Position numbers and translations under genes: made by a program. Under the pieces are notes generated by a model. It had not been told where the DNA came from. It did not search any database and worked only from the letters and a program-made list of their open reading frames with translations. Positions 41,766 to 51,265 of a DNA stretch of 64,000 nucleotides are shown here, piece after piece (the stretch's first letter is position 1; each line of letters starts with the position of its first letter). This stretch comes from Acidimicrobiia bacterium (GTDB lineage: Bacteria; Actinomycetota; Acidimicrobiia; Spongiisociales; ZC4RG35). The DNA is taken from NCBI GenBank assembly GCA_026002975.1, contig BPGJ01000001.1, forward strand, positions 186,001 to 250,000. The letters run 5' to 3'.

Positions 41766-42643
41766 GCGAGCAGCCGGTCGAGCATCATGGCCAGGAACAA
41801 ACCGGCCAGGTAACGGTTCGAGCGGAGGAAGAACACCATGGCCTGCTCCGGCCTCCGCCACAGGCGGACGGAGTCCACGAGCAACCACCCACCCAACACC
41901 ACCGCCGCACCCAGATAGATCCATCCCATCGATGCCACGGGTACCAGGGCGAGGGAGAACAGGACGGTGGTGGCTACATAGGACGAGATGCGGCGGACCG
42001 TGTCGGCCGCCCCCCTGACCACCGGCAACATGGGCACTCCCGCCCGGGCGTAGTCATCCGTGTAGCGGAGGGCGAGGGCCCAGAAGTGGGCCGGGGTCCA
42101 GGCGAACACGATCGCGAACATGATCCAGGCGGGGAGGTCGAGTCGGCCGGTCACGGCGGCCCAGCCCACCAGCGCCGGGGCCGCCCCGGCGGCGCCTCCT
42201 ATAACGATGTTCTGGACGGTGGCGCGCTTCAGTCGGCGGGTGTACACCAACACGTAGAAGAGGAGAGCCGAAAAGGCGATCGCCGAAGCCAGGGGGTTGG
42301 CTGCGACCCACAGCAGCGCCGCGCCGGCCCAACCCAGCCCCCAGCCGAGCCACCGGGCACGGTCCGGGGTGACGGCTCCCCGGGGGATCGGACGGTGGCG
42401 GGTCCGGGTCATCTTCTCGTCGATGTCCCGGTCCCACACGTTGTTGAGCACGTTGGCCCCCGCCGCGGTGAGGGCACCGCCCAGTACGGTGGCGAACACC
42501 AGGCCGGTCCCCGGCCAGCCCGATGCGGCCACCACCATGGCCGGCACCGTGGTCACCAGGAGCAGCTCGATGATCCTCGGTTTGGTGAGGGCCAGATAGG
42601 CGAGCCATGGACGCCGGAGGGGGAGCACCGTGGGGGCCGCCAT
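41762..42643 (-). CDS. ctaB: Protoheme IX farnesyltransferase (heme O synthase)
   Basis: A 293-residue UbiA-family membrane prenyltransferase that makes heme O from heme B and farnesyl diphosphate. It has the Mg-binding NVLNNVWDRDIDEKMTRT motif and RHRPIPRG. The second Asp motif is YTDDYARAGVPMLPVV. It is divergent from the SCO-like gene and the oxidase operon it serves. A TAGCCT element stands exactly seven bases before the ATG. Heme A synthase (ctaA) is not in the window. Confidence 0.95.
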   Translation of the reverse strand: MAAPTVLPLRRPWLAYLALTKPRIIELLLVTTVPAMVVAASGWPGTGLVFATVLGGALTAAGANVLNNVWDRDIDEKMTRTRHRPIPRGAVTPDRARWLGWGLGWAGAALLWVAANPLASAIAFSALLFYVLVYTRRLKRATVQNIVIGGAAGAAPALVGWAAVTGRLDLPAWIMFAIVFAWTPAHFWALALRYTDDYARAGVPMLPVVRGAADTVRRISSYVATTVLFSLALVPVASMGWIYLGAAVVLGGWLLVDSVRLWRRPEQAMVFFLRSNRYLAGLFLAMMLDRLLA

Positions 42644-42650
42644 GGGGCCC

Positions 42651-42656
42651 AGGCTA
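42651..42656 (-). promoter_or_regulatory. Leaderless-type -10 element of ctaB
   Basis: TAGCCT on the minus strand, seven bases before the ATG at 42643. Confidence 0.6.
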
Positions 42657-42700
42657 CCCCGGTCCGGGCTGGTATCCGGCGGCGATAACCTCGCCTCGCG

Positions 42701-43540
42701 ATGCGACGTCCCCGACCAGAGCCCCGCCTCCTTCTGGTCCTCCTCCTCGTGGTGTCGGCCGCGGCCTGCACCGCCCCGGCCCCGCTGGGGGTCGTGGCCA
42801 ACTCGCCGGGCACCCTGGAGGCGGGGACGCCCGAACGGGTGGTGCTGGCCCTGGTGGATCCCGACTCGGGGGAACGGATCGGGTCTCCCGACCTGGAGGT
42901 GGAGGTTTCGTTCCACGGAGACGGCGAAACGGTGGGACCCGTCCGGGGAGAGTGGGTGTGGGCGGTGCCCCAGGTCTCGGGCTTCTACGTGGCCGAGGTG
43001 GTGTTCCCCGAGCCGGGGACCTGGGAGCTGCAGATGGACGTCGAAGGCCGGGGCAGGACGGATCCCGCGCCGGTGGCGGTGGTGGAAGACGGCCTCGTGC
43101 CCGGGGTGGGAGATCCCGCGCCGCGGTCGCTCACCCGGACCCATCCCGACGTGCCGCTGGAGGAGCTGACCACCGATCCCGATCCGGATCCTCGCTTCTA
43201 TCAGTCCACCGTCGCCGAGGCGGTCACCGACGGAACACCCGCCGTGATCGTGTTCGCCACCCCCGCCTTCTGCCAGACCGCCACCTGTGGACCAGTCCTC
43301 GAAGTGGTGAAACAGGTCGCCGCCGATCGCCCCGACCTGGACGTGGTCCACGTCGAGATATACGAGAACCTCCAGGCCGGCCCCGAAGGTCTCCGGGTGG
43401 TACCGGCGGTGGAGGAATGGGGCCTGCCTTCCGAGCCGTGGGTGTTCGTCGTCGACTCCCAGGGGTCGATCCACCGGCGCTTCGAAGGGGTGGTGTCGAC
43501 CGACGAGCTCGAGAAAGCCCTCGACGGGGTGTCGGGGTGA
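42701..43540 (+). CDS. Thioredoxin-fold lipoprotein, probable oxidase assembly factor
   Basis: A 279-residue lipoprotein with a signal peptide ending in the lipobox SAAAC. A middle beta domain (residues about 35-130) is followed by a thioredoxin-like domain with GTPAVIVFATPAFCQTATCGPVLEVVK. There the Cys pair is spaced like that of SCO-type copper chaperones but with different spacing (CQTATC). The domain ends in PWVFVVDSQGSIHRRFEG. Located between ctaB and ctaC, it probably helps copper insertion or disulfide handling for subunit II. A TAACCT element lies nine bases before the ATG. Confidence 0.75.
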   Translation: MRRPRPEPRLLLVLLLVVSAAACTAPAPLGVVANSPGTLEAGTPERVVLALVDPDSGERIGSPDLEVEVSFHGDGETVGPVRGEWVWAVPQVSGFYVAEVVFPEPGTWELQMDVEGRGRTDPAPVAVVEDGLVPGVGDPAPRSLTRTHPDVPLEELTTDPDPDPRFYQSTVAEAVTDGTPAVIVFATPAFCQTATCGPVLEVVKQVAADRPDLDVVHVEIYENLQAGPEGLRVVPAVEEWGLPSEPWVFVVDSQGSIHRRFEGVVSTDELEKALDGVSG

Positions 43541-43570
43541 GCCGGCTTGGTCCTCACCGGGGGCGATCCG

Positions 43571-43576
43571 TATGAT
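43571..43576 (+). promoter_or_regulatory. Leaderless-type -10 element of ctaC
   Basis: TATGAT, seven bases before the ATG at 43584. It favours that ATG over the one at 43572, which would lie inside the element. Confidence 0.6.
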
Positions 43577-43583
43577 GCGGCGC

Positions 43584-44660
43584 ATGGTCCACCCGCCGCC
43601 GCCTCCCCGGTGGGGGCTGCTGTCGAGATGGGTCGGTCCCGTCCTCGTGGGGCTGACCCTTGCCTCCTGTTCGTTGGTCGACATCCCCGACGCCCCGCTC
43701 GACTCCCTGGAACCGGCCGGGCCCTTCGCCCGGCAGATCGACGACCTGTTCTGGCTGGTGTTCTGGATCGCGGCGGGCATCTTCGTGGTGGTCCAAGGTG
43801 GGATCCTGGCGGCGGTTTTCCTGTTCCGGGACCGGGAGGGTCGCCGCGAACCCAAGCAGATCCACGGCAGTCCGAAACTGGAGGTGGCCTGGACGGTGGT
43901 GCCGGCCCTGATCCTGGCGGTGATCGCGGTCCCCACCCTCCGAACCCTCTTCGACCTGACCGAATGCGGCGAGGACGCCATCACCGTGGAGGTGATCGGC
44001 CATCAGTGGTGGTTCGAGTACCGCTACCCCGACTCCGGGGTGGAGACCGCCAACGTGTTGGTCATACCGGCCGGCCGGGAGGTCTGCCTCGAGATGACCT
44101 CAGACGACGTGATCCACAGCTTCTGGGTGCCGAAGCTCAACGGGAAACGGGACGTGGTCCCCGGCCAGACCACCCTGCTGCGGATCCAGGCCGACCAGCC
44201 CGGCCTCTACTGGGGTCACTGCGCCGAGTTCTGCGGGCTGTCCCACTCGCTGATGCGGGCCCGGGTCCGGGCGGTGCCCCCCGCCGAGTTCGAAGCGTGG
44301 CTGGCCGCCCAGCAGCAGCCGGCCACACCCCCCGAGGAGGGAACCCAGGCCTACCAAGGACTGCAGGTGTTCCTCAACCGGGGATGCACCCAGTGCCACA
44401 CCGTGGACTACGGCCCCGACTCCTCGTTCACCAACATCGTGCCCGAAGAGGCGTTCAACGGTCCGAACCTGACCCACTTCGCCGATCGGGAGGTGTTCGC
44501 CGGCGCGGCCTTCCCCTACGAGGGCCTACCATACGACGAGGCCCTGCGCCAGTGGCTGGCCGACCCCCCGAAGGCCAAACCGGGTTCCTTCATGCCCGAC
44601 CTGGGTTTGACGGCTGCAGAGATCGAGGATTTGATCGCATGGTTGAAGACCCTGGAGTGA
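43584..44660 (+). CDS. ctaC: Cytochrome c oxidase subunit II with C-terminal cytochrome c domain
   Basis: A 358-residue caa3-type subunit II. An N-terminal lipobox-like segment (LTLASCSLVD) and two helices come first. The cupredoxin domain has VEVIGHQWWFEYRYP and the CuA site WGHCAEFCGLSHSLM. A fused cytochrome c domain follows with CTQCH for heme attachment and Met in SFMPDLG. The fused domain brings electrons directly to CuA. The start is placed at 43584 because a TATGAT element precedes it by seven bases. Clean reading frame, in contrast to ctaD. Confidence 0.95.
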   Translation: MVHPPPPPRWGLLSRWVGPVLVGLTLASCSLVDIPDAPLDSLEPAGPFARQIDDLFWLVFWIAAGIFVVVQGGILAAVFLFRDREGRREPKQIHGSPKLEVAWTVVPALILAVIAVPTLRTLFDLTECGEDAITVEVIGHQWWFEYRYPDSGVETANVLVIPAGREVCLEMTSDDVIHSFWVPKLNGKRDVVPGQTTLLRIQADQPGLYWGHCAEFCGLSHSLMRARVRAVPPAEFEAWLAAQQQPATPPEEGTQAYQGLQVFLNRGCTQCHTVDYGPDSSFTNIVPEEAFNGPNLTHFADREVFAGAAFPYEGLPYDEALRQWLADPPKAKPGSFMPDLGLTAAEIEDLIAWLKTLE

Positions 44661-44664
44661 GCCG

Positions 44665-46577
44665 ATGACCACCACGACAGCTCGAGCCGCCGCCACCATC
44701 TTCCGGCGTCCGACCGCCACCACCGGCCTGTGGTCGTGGATCACCACGGTCGACCACAAGAAGATCGGGATCATGTACGGCTACACCGCCTTCGTGTTCT
44801 TCTTCTCGGGGGCTCGAGGCCCTGGCCCTCCGTATCCAGCTGGCCGCGGCCTAACGGCCGGAGTCCTCACCGCGCCGAGCTACAACGCAGCTGTTCACCA
44901 TGCACGGCACCACGATGATCTTCCTCGTTCGTGATGCCGCTGGCGCCGCCTTCTGCAACTACCTCTCCCGCTCCTGATCGGCGCCCGGGACGTGGCGTTC
45001 CCCCGGCTCAACGCGTTCAGCTTCTGGTGCTTCCTGTTCGGTGGCGTCTTCCTGACTGAGCGTGCTTCTTCGGCGGCGCCCCGACGGCGGGTGGTTCGGA
45101 TACGCACCCAACGCCGGCCCTTCTACTCGCCCGGGCCGGCGATCGACTTCTGGGCGCTGGGCTTGCAGATCCTCGGCCTCGCATCGCTCGACTCGTCGCG
45201 TCAACTTCATCGTCACCGTCGTCAACATGCGGGCCCAGGGCATGAGCCTGATGCGCATGCCGGTCTTCGCCTGGATGACCCTGGTGGTGGCACTTCCTGC
45301 TGCTCTTCTCCCTCCCGATCATCGCGGTGGCGCTGTTCATGGTGCATGTTCGACCGCAGCTTCGGCGCCACACTTCTTCCAACCGTCGACGGCGGCGACC
45401 CGGTCCTGTGGCAGCACCTCTTCTGGTTCTTCGGCCACCCCGAGGTCTACATCCTGATCCTGCCCGCGATGGGGATCGTCTCCGAGGTGCTGCCGGTGTT
45501 CAGCCGGAAGCCGCTGTTCGGCTACCCGTTCGTGGTGTTCGCGGGCGTGGCTATCGCGCTTCCTGGGCTTCGGGCGTGTGGGCCCACCACATGTTCGCCT
45601 CGGGATCGGACCCCGGTGGCCGGCGGCTTCGGGCTGTCCACCATGGCGATCGCCGTGCCCACCGGCGTGAAGATCTTCAACTGGCTGGGGACCATGTGGG
45701 GGGACGATCAGATTCACCACCCCGATGCTGTTCGCGGTCGGGTTCGTCGCGATGTTCGTCATCGGCGGTCTCTCGGGCGTCACCCACGCCATCGTGCCGT
45801 CCGACTGCCAGCAGACCGACACCTACTACATCGTCGCCCACTTCCACTACGTGCTGTTCGGCGGGGCGGTCTTCGGGTCTTCGCCGGCTCTACTACTGGT
45901 TCCCAAGAGTCTACGGCCGCGTCATGAACGAGACGCCTCGGCAAGCTGCAATTCTGGCTGAGCTCATCGGCTTCAACCTCACCTTCGCACCCATGCACTG
46001 GCTGGGCCTCCAGGGCATGGTGCGGCGGACCTGGCGTTACGCCCCCGAGATGGGCCTCGGCACCTGGAACCTGGTCTCGACCATCGGTTCTTTCATCATC
46101 GCCCTCGCCATCCTGGTGTTCATCGTCAACTGGACGTGGTCCCGACGCCGGGGAGCGCTCTCCGGGATCGACCCCTGGGACGCCCGCACCATCGAGTGGA
46201 CCATCCCCAACCCCACGCCGGAGTACAACTTCGCGACTCCTCCGGTGGTCCGGTCCCTCGACGACTTCTGGCACATGAAGTACAACCGAGGACGAAGAGG
46301 GCCGGGCGGTCAGGCGGCCCGACGCCGGACGAGCTCCTGGGCTTCGCCTGGAACACGAAGGGCTCAACCCGCCGGAGCCGATCCACCTGCCCAACCCGTC
46401 CTACTTCCCCCATCCTCACCGCTGCGGGGATCCCCATCGTGGCGTACGGGATCATCTGGCACACCACCTTTGGTGGGCAAGCTGCTCATCGTCCTGGGGG
46501 CGGTGATCACCGTGGCCGCCCTGATCGGCTGGAGCTTGGAGCCGCTGGAGGAACCCGAACCGGCGGGAGCCCACTGA
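44665..46577 (+). pseudogene. ctaD: Cytochrome c oxidase subunit I (many frameshifts)
   Basis: Heme-copper oxidase subunit I. The opening (TTGLWSWITTVDHKKIGIMYGYTAFVFFFSGG) is intact to about 44,815. After that small indels recur every 50-150 bases until about 46,480. Pieces in all three frames add up to a full subunit: [51 protein letters not shown] (heme-Cu His-Glu-Val-Tyr), [15 protein letters not shown] (both heme ligands) and IGFNLTFAPMHWLGLQGM. The C-terminal tail ends in IGWSLEPLEEPEPAGAH. The residues are so well conserved that the indels are best read as sequence error. Confidence 0.85.
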
Positions 46578-47178
46578 TGGCCGACACCGCAGCCCACATC
46601 GAGCACGAGTCGACCGGCATCGACAACCGCAAGCTGGGGATGTGGATCTTCCTCAGCTCCGAGTTCCTCTTCTTCGGCGCCCTGATCACCAACTATCTGC
46701 TCTACGGAGCCACCGACTTCCCCGGGGTAGAGCCGCGGGAGATCTACGACATCCCCTTCACCTCGATCAGCTCCTTCGTCCTGCTGATGAGCTCCCTCAC
46801 CATGGTGCTGGCCCACAACGCCCTCTCCCGGGGAGACCTGTACGCCACCCCGCACCTGGCTGCTGGCCACCGCCATGCTGGGTTCGGTGTTCCTCGGCGG
46901 GCAGGTGTTCGAGTTCACCGAGTTCGTGGTCGAGCACGGCATGACCCTCACCACCAACCCGGCGGCGTCGTCGTTCTACGTCCTCACCGGGTTCCACGGG
47001 ACCCACGTCGCGATCGGGGTGCTCATGCTGCTGAGCCTGTTCGGCATCTCCCTCCGCCAGGGTGGCCTATCGGAGCGCCGGGGCCTCAACCTGGAGCTGG
47101 TCGGCCTCTACTGGCACTCTCGTCGACATCATCTGGATCGTCATCTTCACCCTCGTCTACCTGTTGTCAGCGGTGTGA
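46577..47178 (+). CDS. ctaE: Cytochrome c oxidase subunit III (frameshifts)
   Basis: A subunit III of about 200 residues. It starts with HESTGIDNRKLGMWIFLSSEFLFFGALITNYLLY and includes EFTEFVVEHGMTL and ASSFYVLTGFHGTHVAIGVLML, the core of the family. Frame changes near 46,857 and 47,118 break ATRTWLLATAMLGSVFLGGQVF and LYWHFVDIIWIVIFTLVYLLSAV. The ATG shares bases with the ctaD stop (TGATG). It forms part of the membrane core and helps proton uptake and subunit I stability. Confidence 0.85.
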
Positions 47179-47182
47179 GACC

Positions 47183-47507
47183 ATGGCCGAGAACACCGGA
47201 CACCACCACCATCCCACCCCCAGACAGTACGTGCAGATCGCCATCGTCCTGGCGGTGATCACCGCCAATCGAGGTCTCGCTGTTCTACATCGACCGGGCG
47301 GTCGACATGCAGGGGTGGGACGGCCCCATGCTGGTGATCCTGTCGTTCCTCAAGTTCGTGATGGTGATCGGCTGGTACATGCACCTCCGCTTCGAGAAGA
47401 CCACCCTCTCCCAGTTCTTCACCGGCGGATTCCTGCTCGCGATCTTCCTGTACGCGGTGGTGTTGGGCCTCCTTCGGGATCATCGCCATCACCGGATGAC
47501 TCGTTAA
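47183..47507 (+). CDS. ctaF: Cytochrome c oxidase subunit IV (frameshift)
   Basis: A subunit IV-like protein of about 105 residues with an N-terminal His-rich stretch (NTGHHHHPTPRQY) and three helices (IAIVLAVITAIEVSLFY; PMLVILSFLKFVMVIGWYMHLRF; FTGGFLLAIFLYAVVLG). An extra A near 47,269 splits the first helix, and a probable extra C near 47,469 would move the stop to about 47,499. It follows ctaE by four bases. Belongs to the prokaryotic COX4 family. Confidence 0.8.
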
Positions 47508-47535
47508 ACCCCGACCGGGACCAAGATTGGGGGTG

Positions 47536-48373
47536 ATGCAACCCACCTATCCGCTGCCGCCGTTCCACCTCCACGGGGAGGTGCTGGCGCTGCTGGTCGC
47601 CCCTCGGTGGCGGCTGGTGGTGGGCCGAACGGCGTCTCCGACCCCTGGTCGACCCCACCCCGCCACCCGCACCCCGGGCACGCTGGGCCGCCTGGTACTC
47701 GGGGTCTGGCGGTCCTCGCGGTGTCGGCCCTCTGGCCCCTCCACGACCTGGCCGAGGACACCCCTGTTGTCGGTCCACATGCTGGAGCACATGCTCATCG
47801 GCTACGTGGTGCCTCCCGCTCCTCCTGCTCGGGGGCGCCCCGCTGGCTGGTGGATCGGGCTCGTCCGGGGAGCCATGGCCCCGGCGCCTCGTCGCCTGGC
47901 TCGACCCACCCGGTGGGGCGTTCTGTCGCCTTCAACGGCGTCCTGGTGGCGATCCACTGGCCGGAGGCGATCGAGCTCCAGGCCAGGTCCGAGTTCGCCC
48001 ACCTGGCAGCTCATCTGGTCATGTTCCTCACCGGTGTGGCCTTCTGGGCCCGGATCTTCCCCCCGGGACGGGAGATGCCCCGCATGTCGACCCCGATGGC
48101 GATGTTCTACCTCTTCCTGGCCACCATCATCCCCACCGTTCCCGCCTCGTTCCTCACCTTCTCCGACACCGTGCTCTAGCCCGTCCTACGGCGACGCGCC
48201 CCTCACCTGGGGATCTCACTCCCGGTCGCCGACCAGACCATCGCCGGGCTGATCATGAAGATCGGGGGCGGTTTCTACCTGCTGGGGGTGATCCTCCGTC
48301 TGTGGGTCCGTTGGTACCGGGAGGAGAGAGCCTGGGACGCCATCGAGCGGCAGCTGGTCGAACGCTCCTGACG
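47536..48373 (+). pseudogene. ctaG: CtaG-type cytochrome oxidase assembly protein (several frameshifts)
   Basis: A caa3-type CtaG of about 275 residues when frames are joined. It starts PTYPLPPFHLHGEVLALLVA, then has ALWPLHDLAEDTLLSVHMLEHMLIGYVVPP with the His-rich family core. AHLAAHLVMFLTGVAFWARIFP and PMAMFYLFLATIIPTVPASFLTF follow, and it ends DQTIAGLIMKIGGGFYLLGVILRLWVRW. At least four indels between 47,600 and 48,190 disrupt it. The role is copper delivery or assembly of the oxidase. Last of the oxidase genes with a clear family. Confidence 0.8.
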
Positions 48374-48383
48374 GCCGCTCCTG

Positions 48384-48644
48384 TTGGCCGCCCTCGCGGC
48401 GTGCAGCGGGGCGACCCGCACCGTGAGGGGGGTGGTGGTGGAAGTGGACGGCGACCTCACCGGCGTCCGTTCGTTCACCGTGATCACCACCGACGGAGAG
48501 CGTCTCCACCTGACCCCCGACCCGGACGGACGATACGCCTTCCCTCTCCCCCACCTGCGGGACCATCTCCGTCACCGGAGCATCCGGTGGTGGTCACCTT
48601 CCGACTCGACGGACGGCCGGGCGTTGGCGATCGACGACGGCTGA
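48384..48644 (+). CDS. Small lipoprotein (possible frameshift)
   Basis: About 86 residues with a lipobox LAACSG near the start. A small beta domain follows (VRGVVVEVDGDLTGVRSFTVITTDGERLHLTPDPDGRYAFPLPHLRDHL) that resembles an OB-fold. After that the frame seems to wobble; VVVTFRLDGR in another frame looks like its natural continuation before LAIDDG. The TTG-type start lies just beyond the ctaG stop. Probably an accessory of the oxidase cluster; no family assigned. Confidence 0.5.
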   Translation: MAALAACSGATRTVRGVVVEVDGDLTGVRSFTVITTDGERLHLTPDPDGRYAFPLPHLRDHLRHRSIRWWSPSDSTDGRALAIDDG

Positions 48645-48649
48645 GCCGC

Positions 48650-49800
48650 TCAGACGACCAGGACGGCCGCCTCCTCCTTCGGCCGGGAGGCTCCTCCCCG
48701 TGGTGGCCGCCCGCCCCGGGCCGCCAGCACGGCGACCACGATCAGCACCACCGTCCCGATACCCGCGGCTGCCATCAGGAAGTCGGCCAGGGAAATCCGC
48801 ATCCCGGGTCGGGAGGCTGCCAGTCCGGAGAACCCGAGGATCGAACCGGCCACGAAGATCCCCAGGCCGGTGCCCACTCCGGATAGCTGATGAACACCCA
48901 CGCCAAGGGGAGCACCAGCAGGAGGATCCCGACGATGGCCGTGACCGGGACGGACCACGCGGTGACCAGGCGGCGGCGTACGGTCTCCACCTCCTCGTCG
49001 GCCTCCACCCCCTCGGGTACTCCCACGGCCTGCACCGCAGCGCCCACCGCCCATCCCAGGGCCGCCCATCCCAGCACCGACCAGATCAGACCACCCAACA
49101 CCGGAACCGAGACCACGCCCTCGTTGTCCACCCCCGAACCGGCCAGCACGCCCCCGATCAACGCACCCCCGACCAGACCCACCCCGAAGCCGGTGATCAC
49201 GGTCACCTTTCGGGAGGACACCAGCCCCATTCCCGGAGCCATCCAGCCGGTGGCCCAGCGGGTGAGGCCGGCGAACACCACACCCAGGGCAGCGCCGATA
49301 AGACCATGCACCAGCACCAGCCAGCCCGGTATCGCCTCGAAAGCTGCGGTCCAGTCGCCCTCCGATCCGACCACCGTGGCCCGGGGCAGGGTCCAGGCTG
49401 CGGTGCCCACCGCGACCACCAGGGCCGCGGCCACACCCGCCAGGGCCCCGGCCCGTCCTGCCACCCGGATCCTCTTTCCGAGAGGTGCGGGTTCGACCTC
49501 CTCGGGCACCGCTTCTTCCTCGGCGGTGAGCTCCACTTGGGGTAGCGGGGGTGCAGGAGCCGCCGGAGCCGGCTCGGGTTCGGGGGGCGGGGCCTCGACC
49601 TCCGTGGTCGGCTCGGCGGGCGCCTCCTCGACCGGGGGGGCCTCCCGGGGGGGAGCCGCCACTGCACCTCCCCCAGCCCAGGCTCGGAGCACGTCTTCTG
49701 GGGCCACGCCGTTGGCCTTGGCCCGGGCCTCTGCCGAGCGTTTCACCAGCGGCTCGGGTACGCCCAGGGCCTGGGACGCGGAGGCGAGGAGATCCGACAT
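48650..49800 (-). CDS. Multipass membrane protein with Pro/Glu-rich linker (frameshift)
   Basis: A protein of about 385 residues. The N-terminus has a small helical domain (LLASASQALGVPEPLVKRSAEARAKANGVAPEDVLRAW) slightly like peripheral-subunit-binding domains. A linker rich in Pro, Ala and Glu comes next, then about six membrane helices (GALAGVAAALVVAVG; GWLVLVHGLIGAALGVVFAGL; VTVITGFGVGLVGGALIGGVLAG). A frame change near 48,880 separates LAWVFIS from SGVGTGLGIFVAGSILGFSGL; the proper end is LAARGGRPPRGGASRPKEEAAVLVV. Family unknown; convergent with the oxidase cluster. Confidence 0.6.
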
Positions 49801-49821
49801 CGGCGCCGCAGGATAGACGAC

Positions 49822-49962
49822 CTATCCGCCGTCCTCGCCCTCGTCGTCCCTACGGGCCTTGGCTCGACGCTCGGCCCAACGCAGCACCAGGAACCCGACC
49901 AGCAGAGGGAGGACGAACCAGGCGAGGTCGTCGATCCCCGAGCCGTGGGCCAGCCACACCAT
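49822..49962 (-). CDS. Small membrane protein (46 aa)
   Basis: A 46-residue protein with one helix (DLAWFVLPLLVGFLVLRWAERRAKARRDDEGEDGG); the C-terminal part is basic then acidic. It begins two bases after the stop of the next upstream gene, so it is in its operon. Small partners of this type often sit beside the larger membrane protein family upstream. Confidence 0.55.
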   Translation of the reverse strand: MVWLAHGSGIDDLAWFVLPLLVGFLVLRWAERRAKARRDDEGEDGG

Positions 49963-49964
49963 CG

Positions 49965-51215
49965 TCACCCCGCGGCGAGGATCGCCAACCCGAGGCCGGT
50001 CAGGAAGATCATGAGCACCAGCATGGCGTACTGGGTCCTGACCGCCACGTCCGGCGGGAAGTCGGCCAGGGCCCGGTCGTGGGCCAACACGACTCCGGCT
50101 ACGTGGCCGGCCACGATGGTCGCCACCTGCAGATACCACACGGCGTCGGGTGACAGCCATGTGAAGTCGATGCTCCGGTCGGCGGTGCCGAACAGGTCCC
50201 ATCCCAGGCCGAACGGGTCCGAGAGGGTCGAGATCAGGAGCTGACCCTCGAAGGCGATCAGGGTGAAGTAGTGGGCGAAGGCGTACGCGAACCCGATCGG
50301 GACCAGACTGTGAGCGAACCGCTGCGCCACCCGGATCGGGTCCCCTCCCCCCATCCGGGCAGCTACCCAGCACGCCGCCAGGTACCCCAGGCCGATCAGG
50401 ACGGTGATCCCCAGCAGTCCGGCGGTGCCCACCGCGACGTCGGCGCCGAGCCGGCCGAGAGCGCCCAGCAGCCTCCGACCCGGAGCGGCCACCACGGAGT
50501 CCCACCACGGGGTGGCCGACAGCCCGTCGTAGGTGACGGTGCCGATCATCGCCACCACCAACCCGACCAGTCCGGGCCTTTCCTCCACCTGGGGGAGCCC
50601 CTTGAGGAAACCCCGCCAAACGATTCCCCGGGCGGTGAACTCCAAGGGGGCCATCCGGGCCAGGAGCCGGGTGTAGGCCCGGAACCCGTCGAACCTGCCC
50701 ACGGCTTCGGCCCCCCAACGCCAACCCACCAACATCAGGTAGGCGGTGTAGGCGGCCGCAGCCAAAGCCAGGGCACGGGGACCCGTGTCGGGTGACACCA
50801 GCTCCAGCCAGGTGAAAGCCACGAAGGCGCCGGTAGCCGGCCAGAGACTCGAACCGGGATCGGGACGGCCCCCCAGTCCAGCCCATCGAGCCAGGCGGGT
50901 CCAAAGGTCCGGGTAGACGTCGACCACCAGCGCCGAGAAGAACGGCACCACCAGCCAGAAGACCACGAACACCAGGACCGGCGCCGGGTTGCGGGCCGGG
51001 TTGTCGGGGCCGATCAGACCCGACACGATGGTCAGCCCCAGCCCCAGGATCCCGACCCATGCCAGGCCCTCCCGGACCGTCCTCACCGGGAAGCCGATGG
51101 TCCTTCCCCCGGTGGAAGGATCCTGCCAGCGGGGTTTGGGCCAGGCCACCGCCAGGAGCCCGAAGGAGACCAGGAGGACCGCGGCGGAGGCGCCGACGAA
51201 GAACGAGAGCGGCAC
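49965..51215 (-). CDS. Large membrane protein of unknown function
   Basis: At least 416 residues with about ten membrane helices. Segments such as FAHSLVPIGFAYAFAHYFTLIAFEGQ with several His and Tyr in a helix suggest metal or heme binding. In other actinobacteria similar proteins carry the doubtful name fenitrothion hydrolase; that function is not supported. The coding frame appears to continue upstream of the GTG at 51215: HGIGGRQDLPVPLSFF, the natural start region of the family, is read back to about 51,265. There it would meet the lipoprotein stop via a CTG codon. Confidence 0.65.
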   Translation of the reverse strand: MPLSFFVGASAAVLLVSFGLLAVAWPKPRWQDPSTGGRTIGFPVRTVREGLAWVGILGLGLTIVSGLIGPDNPARNPAPVLVFVVFWLVVPFFSALVVDVYPDLWTRLARWAGLGGRPDPGSSLWPATGAFVAFTWLELVSPDTGPRALALAAAAYTAYLMLVGWRWGAEAVGRFDGFRAYTRLLARMAPLEFTARGIVWRGFLKGLPQVEERPGLVGLVVAMIGTVTYDGLSATPWWDSVVAAPGRRLLGALGRLGADVAVGTAGLLGITVLIGLGYLAACWVAARMGGGDPIRVAQRFAHSLVPIGFAYAFAHYFTLIAFEGQLLISTLSDPFGLGWDLFGTADRSIDFTWLSPDAVWYLQVATIVAGHVAGVVLAHDRALADFPPDVAVRTQYAMLVLMIFLTGLGLAILAAG

Positions 51216-51265
51216 CGGCAGGTCCTGCCGCCCTCCGATGCCGTGGAAGAGCAGGTCGACAGGGG

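Noticed and set aside
44665-46577. Programmed ribosomal frameshifting in ctaD
   Set aside because: There are far too many shifts, in both directions, without slippery sequences or a common context.
49965-51215. Naming the large membrane protein fenitrothion hydrolase
   Set aside because: The label circulates for similar sequences, but nothing in the sequence supports a phosphotriesterase: no metal-hydrolase motif and about ten membrane helices.
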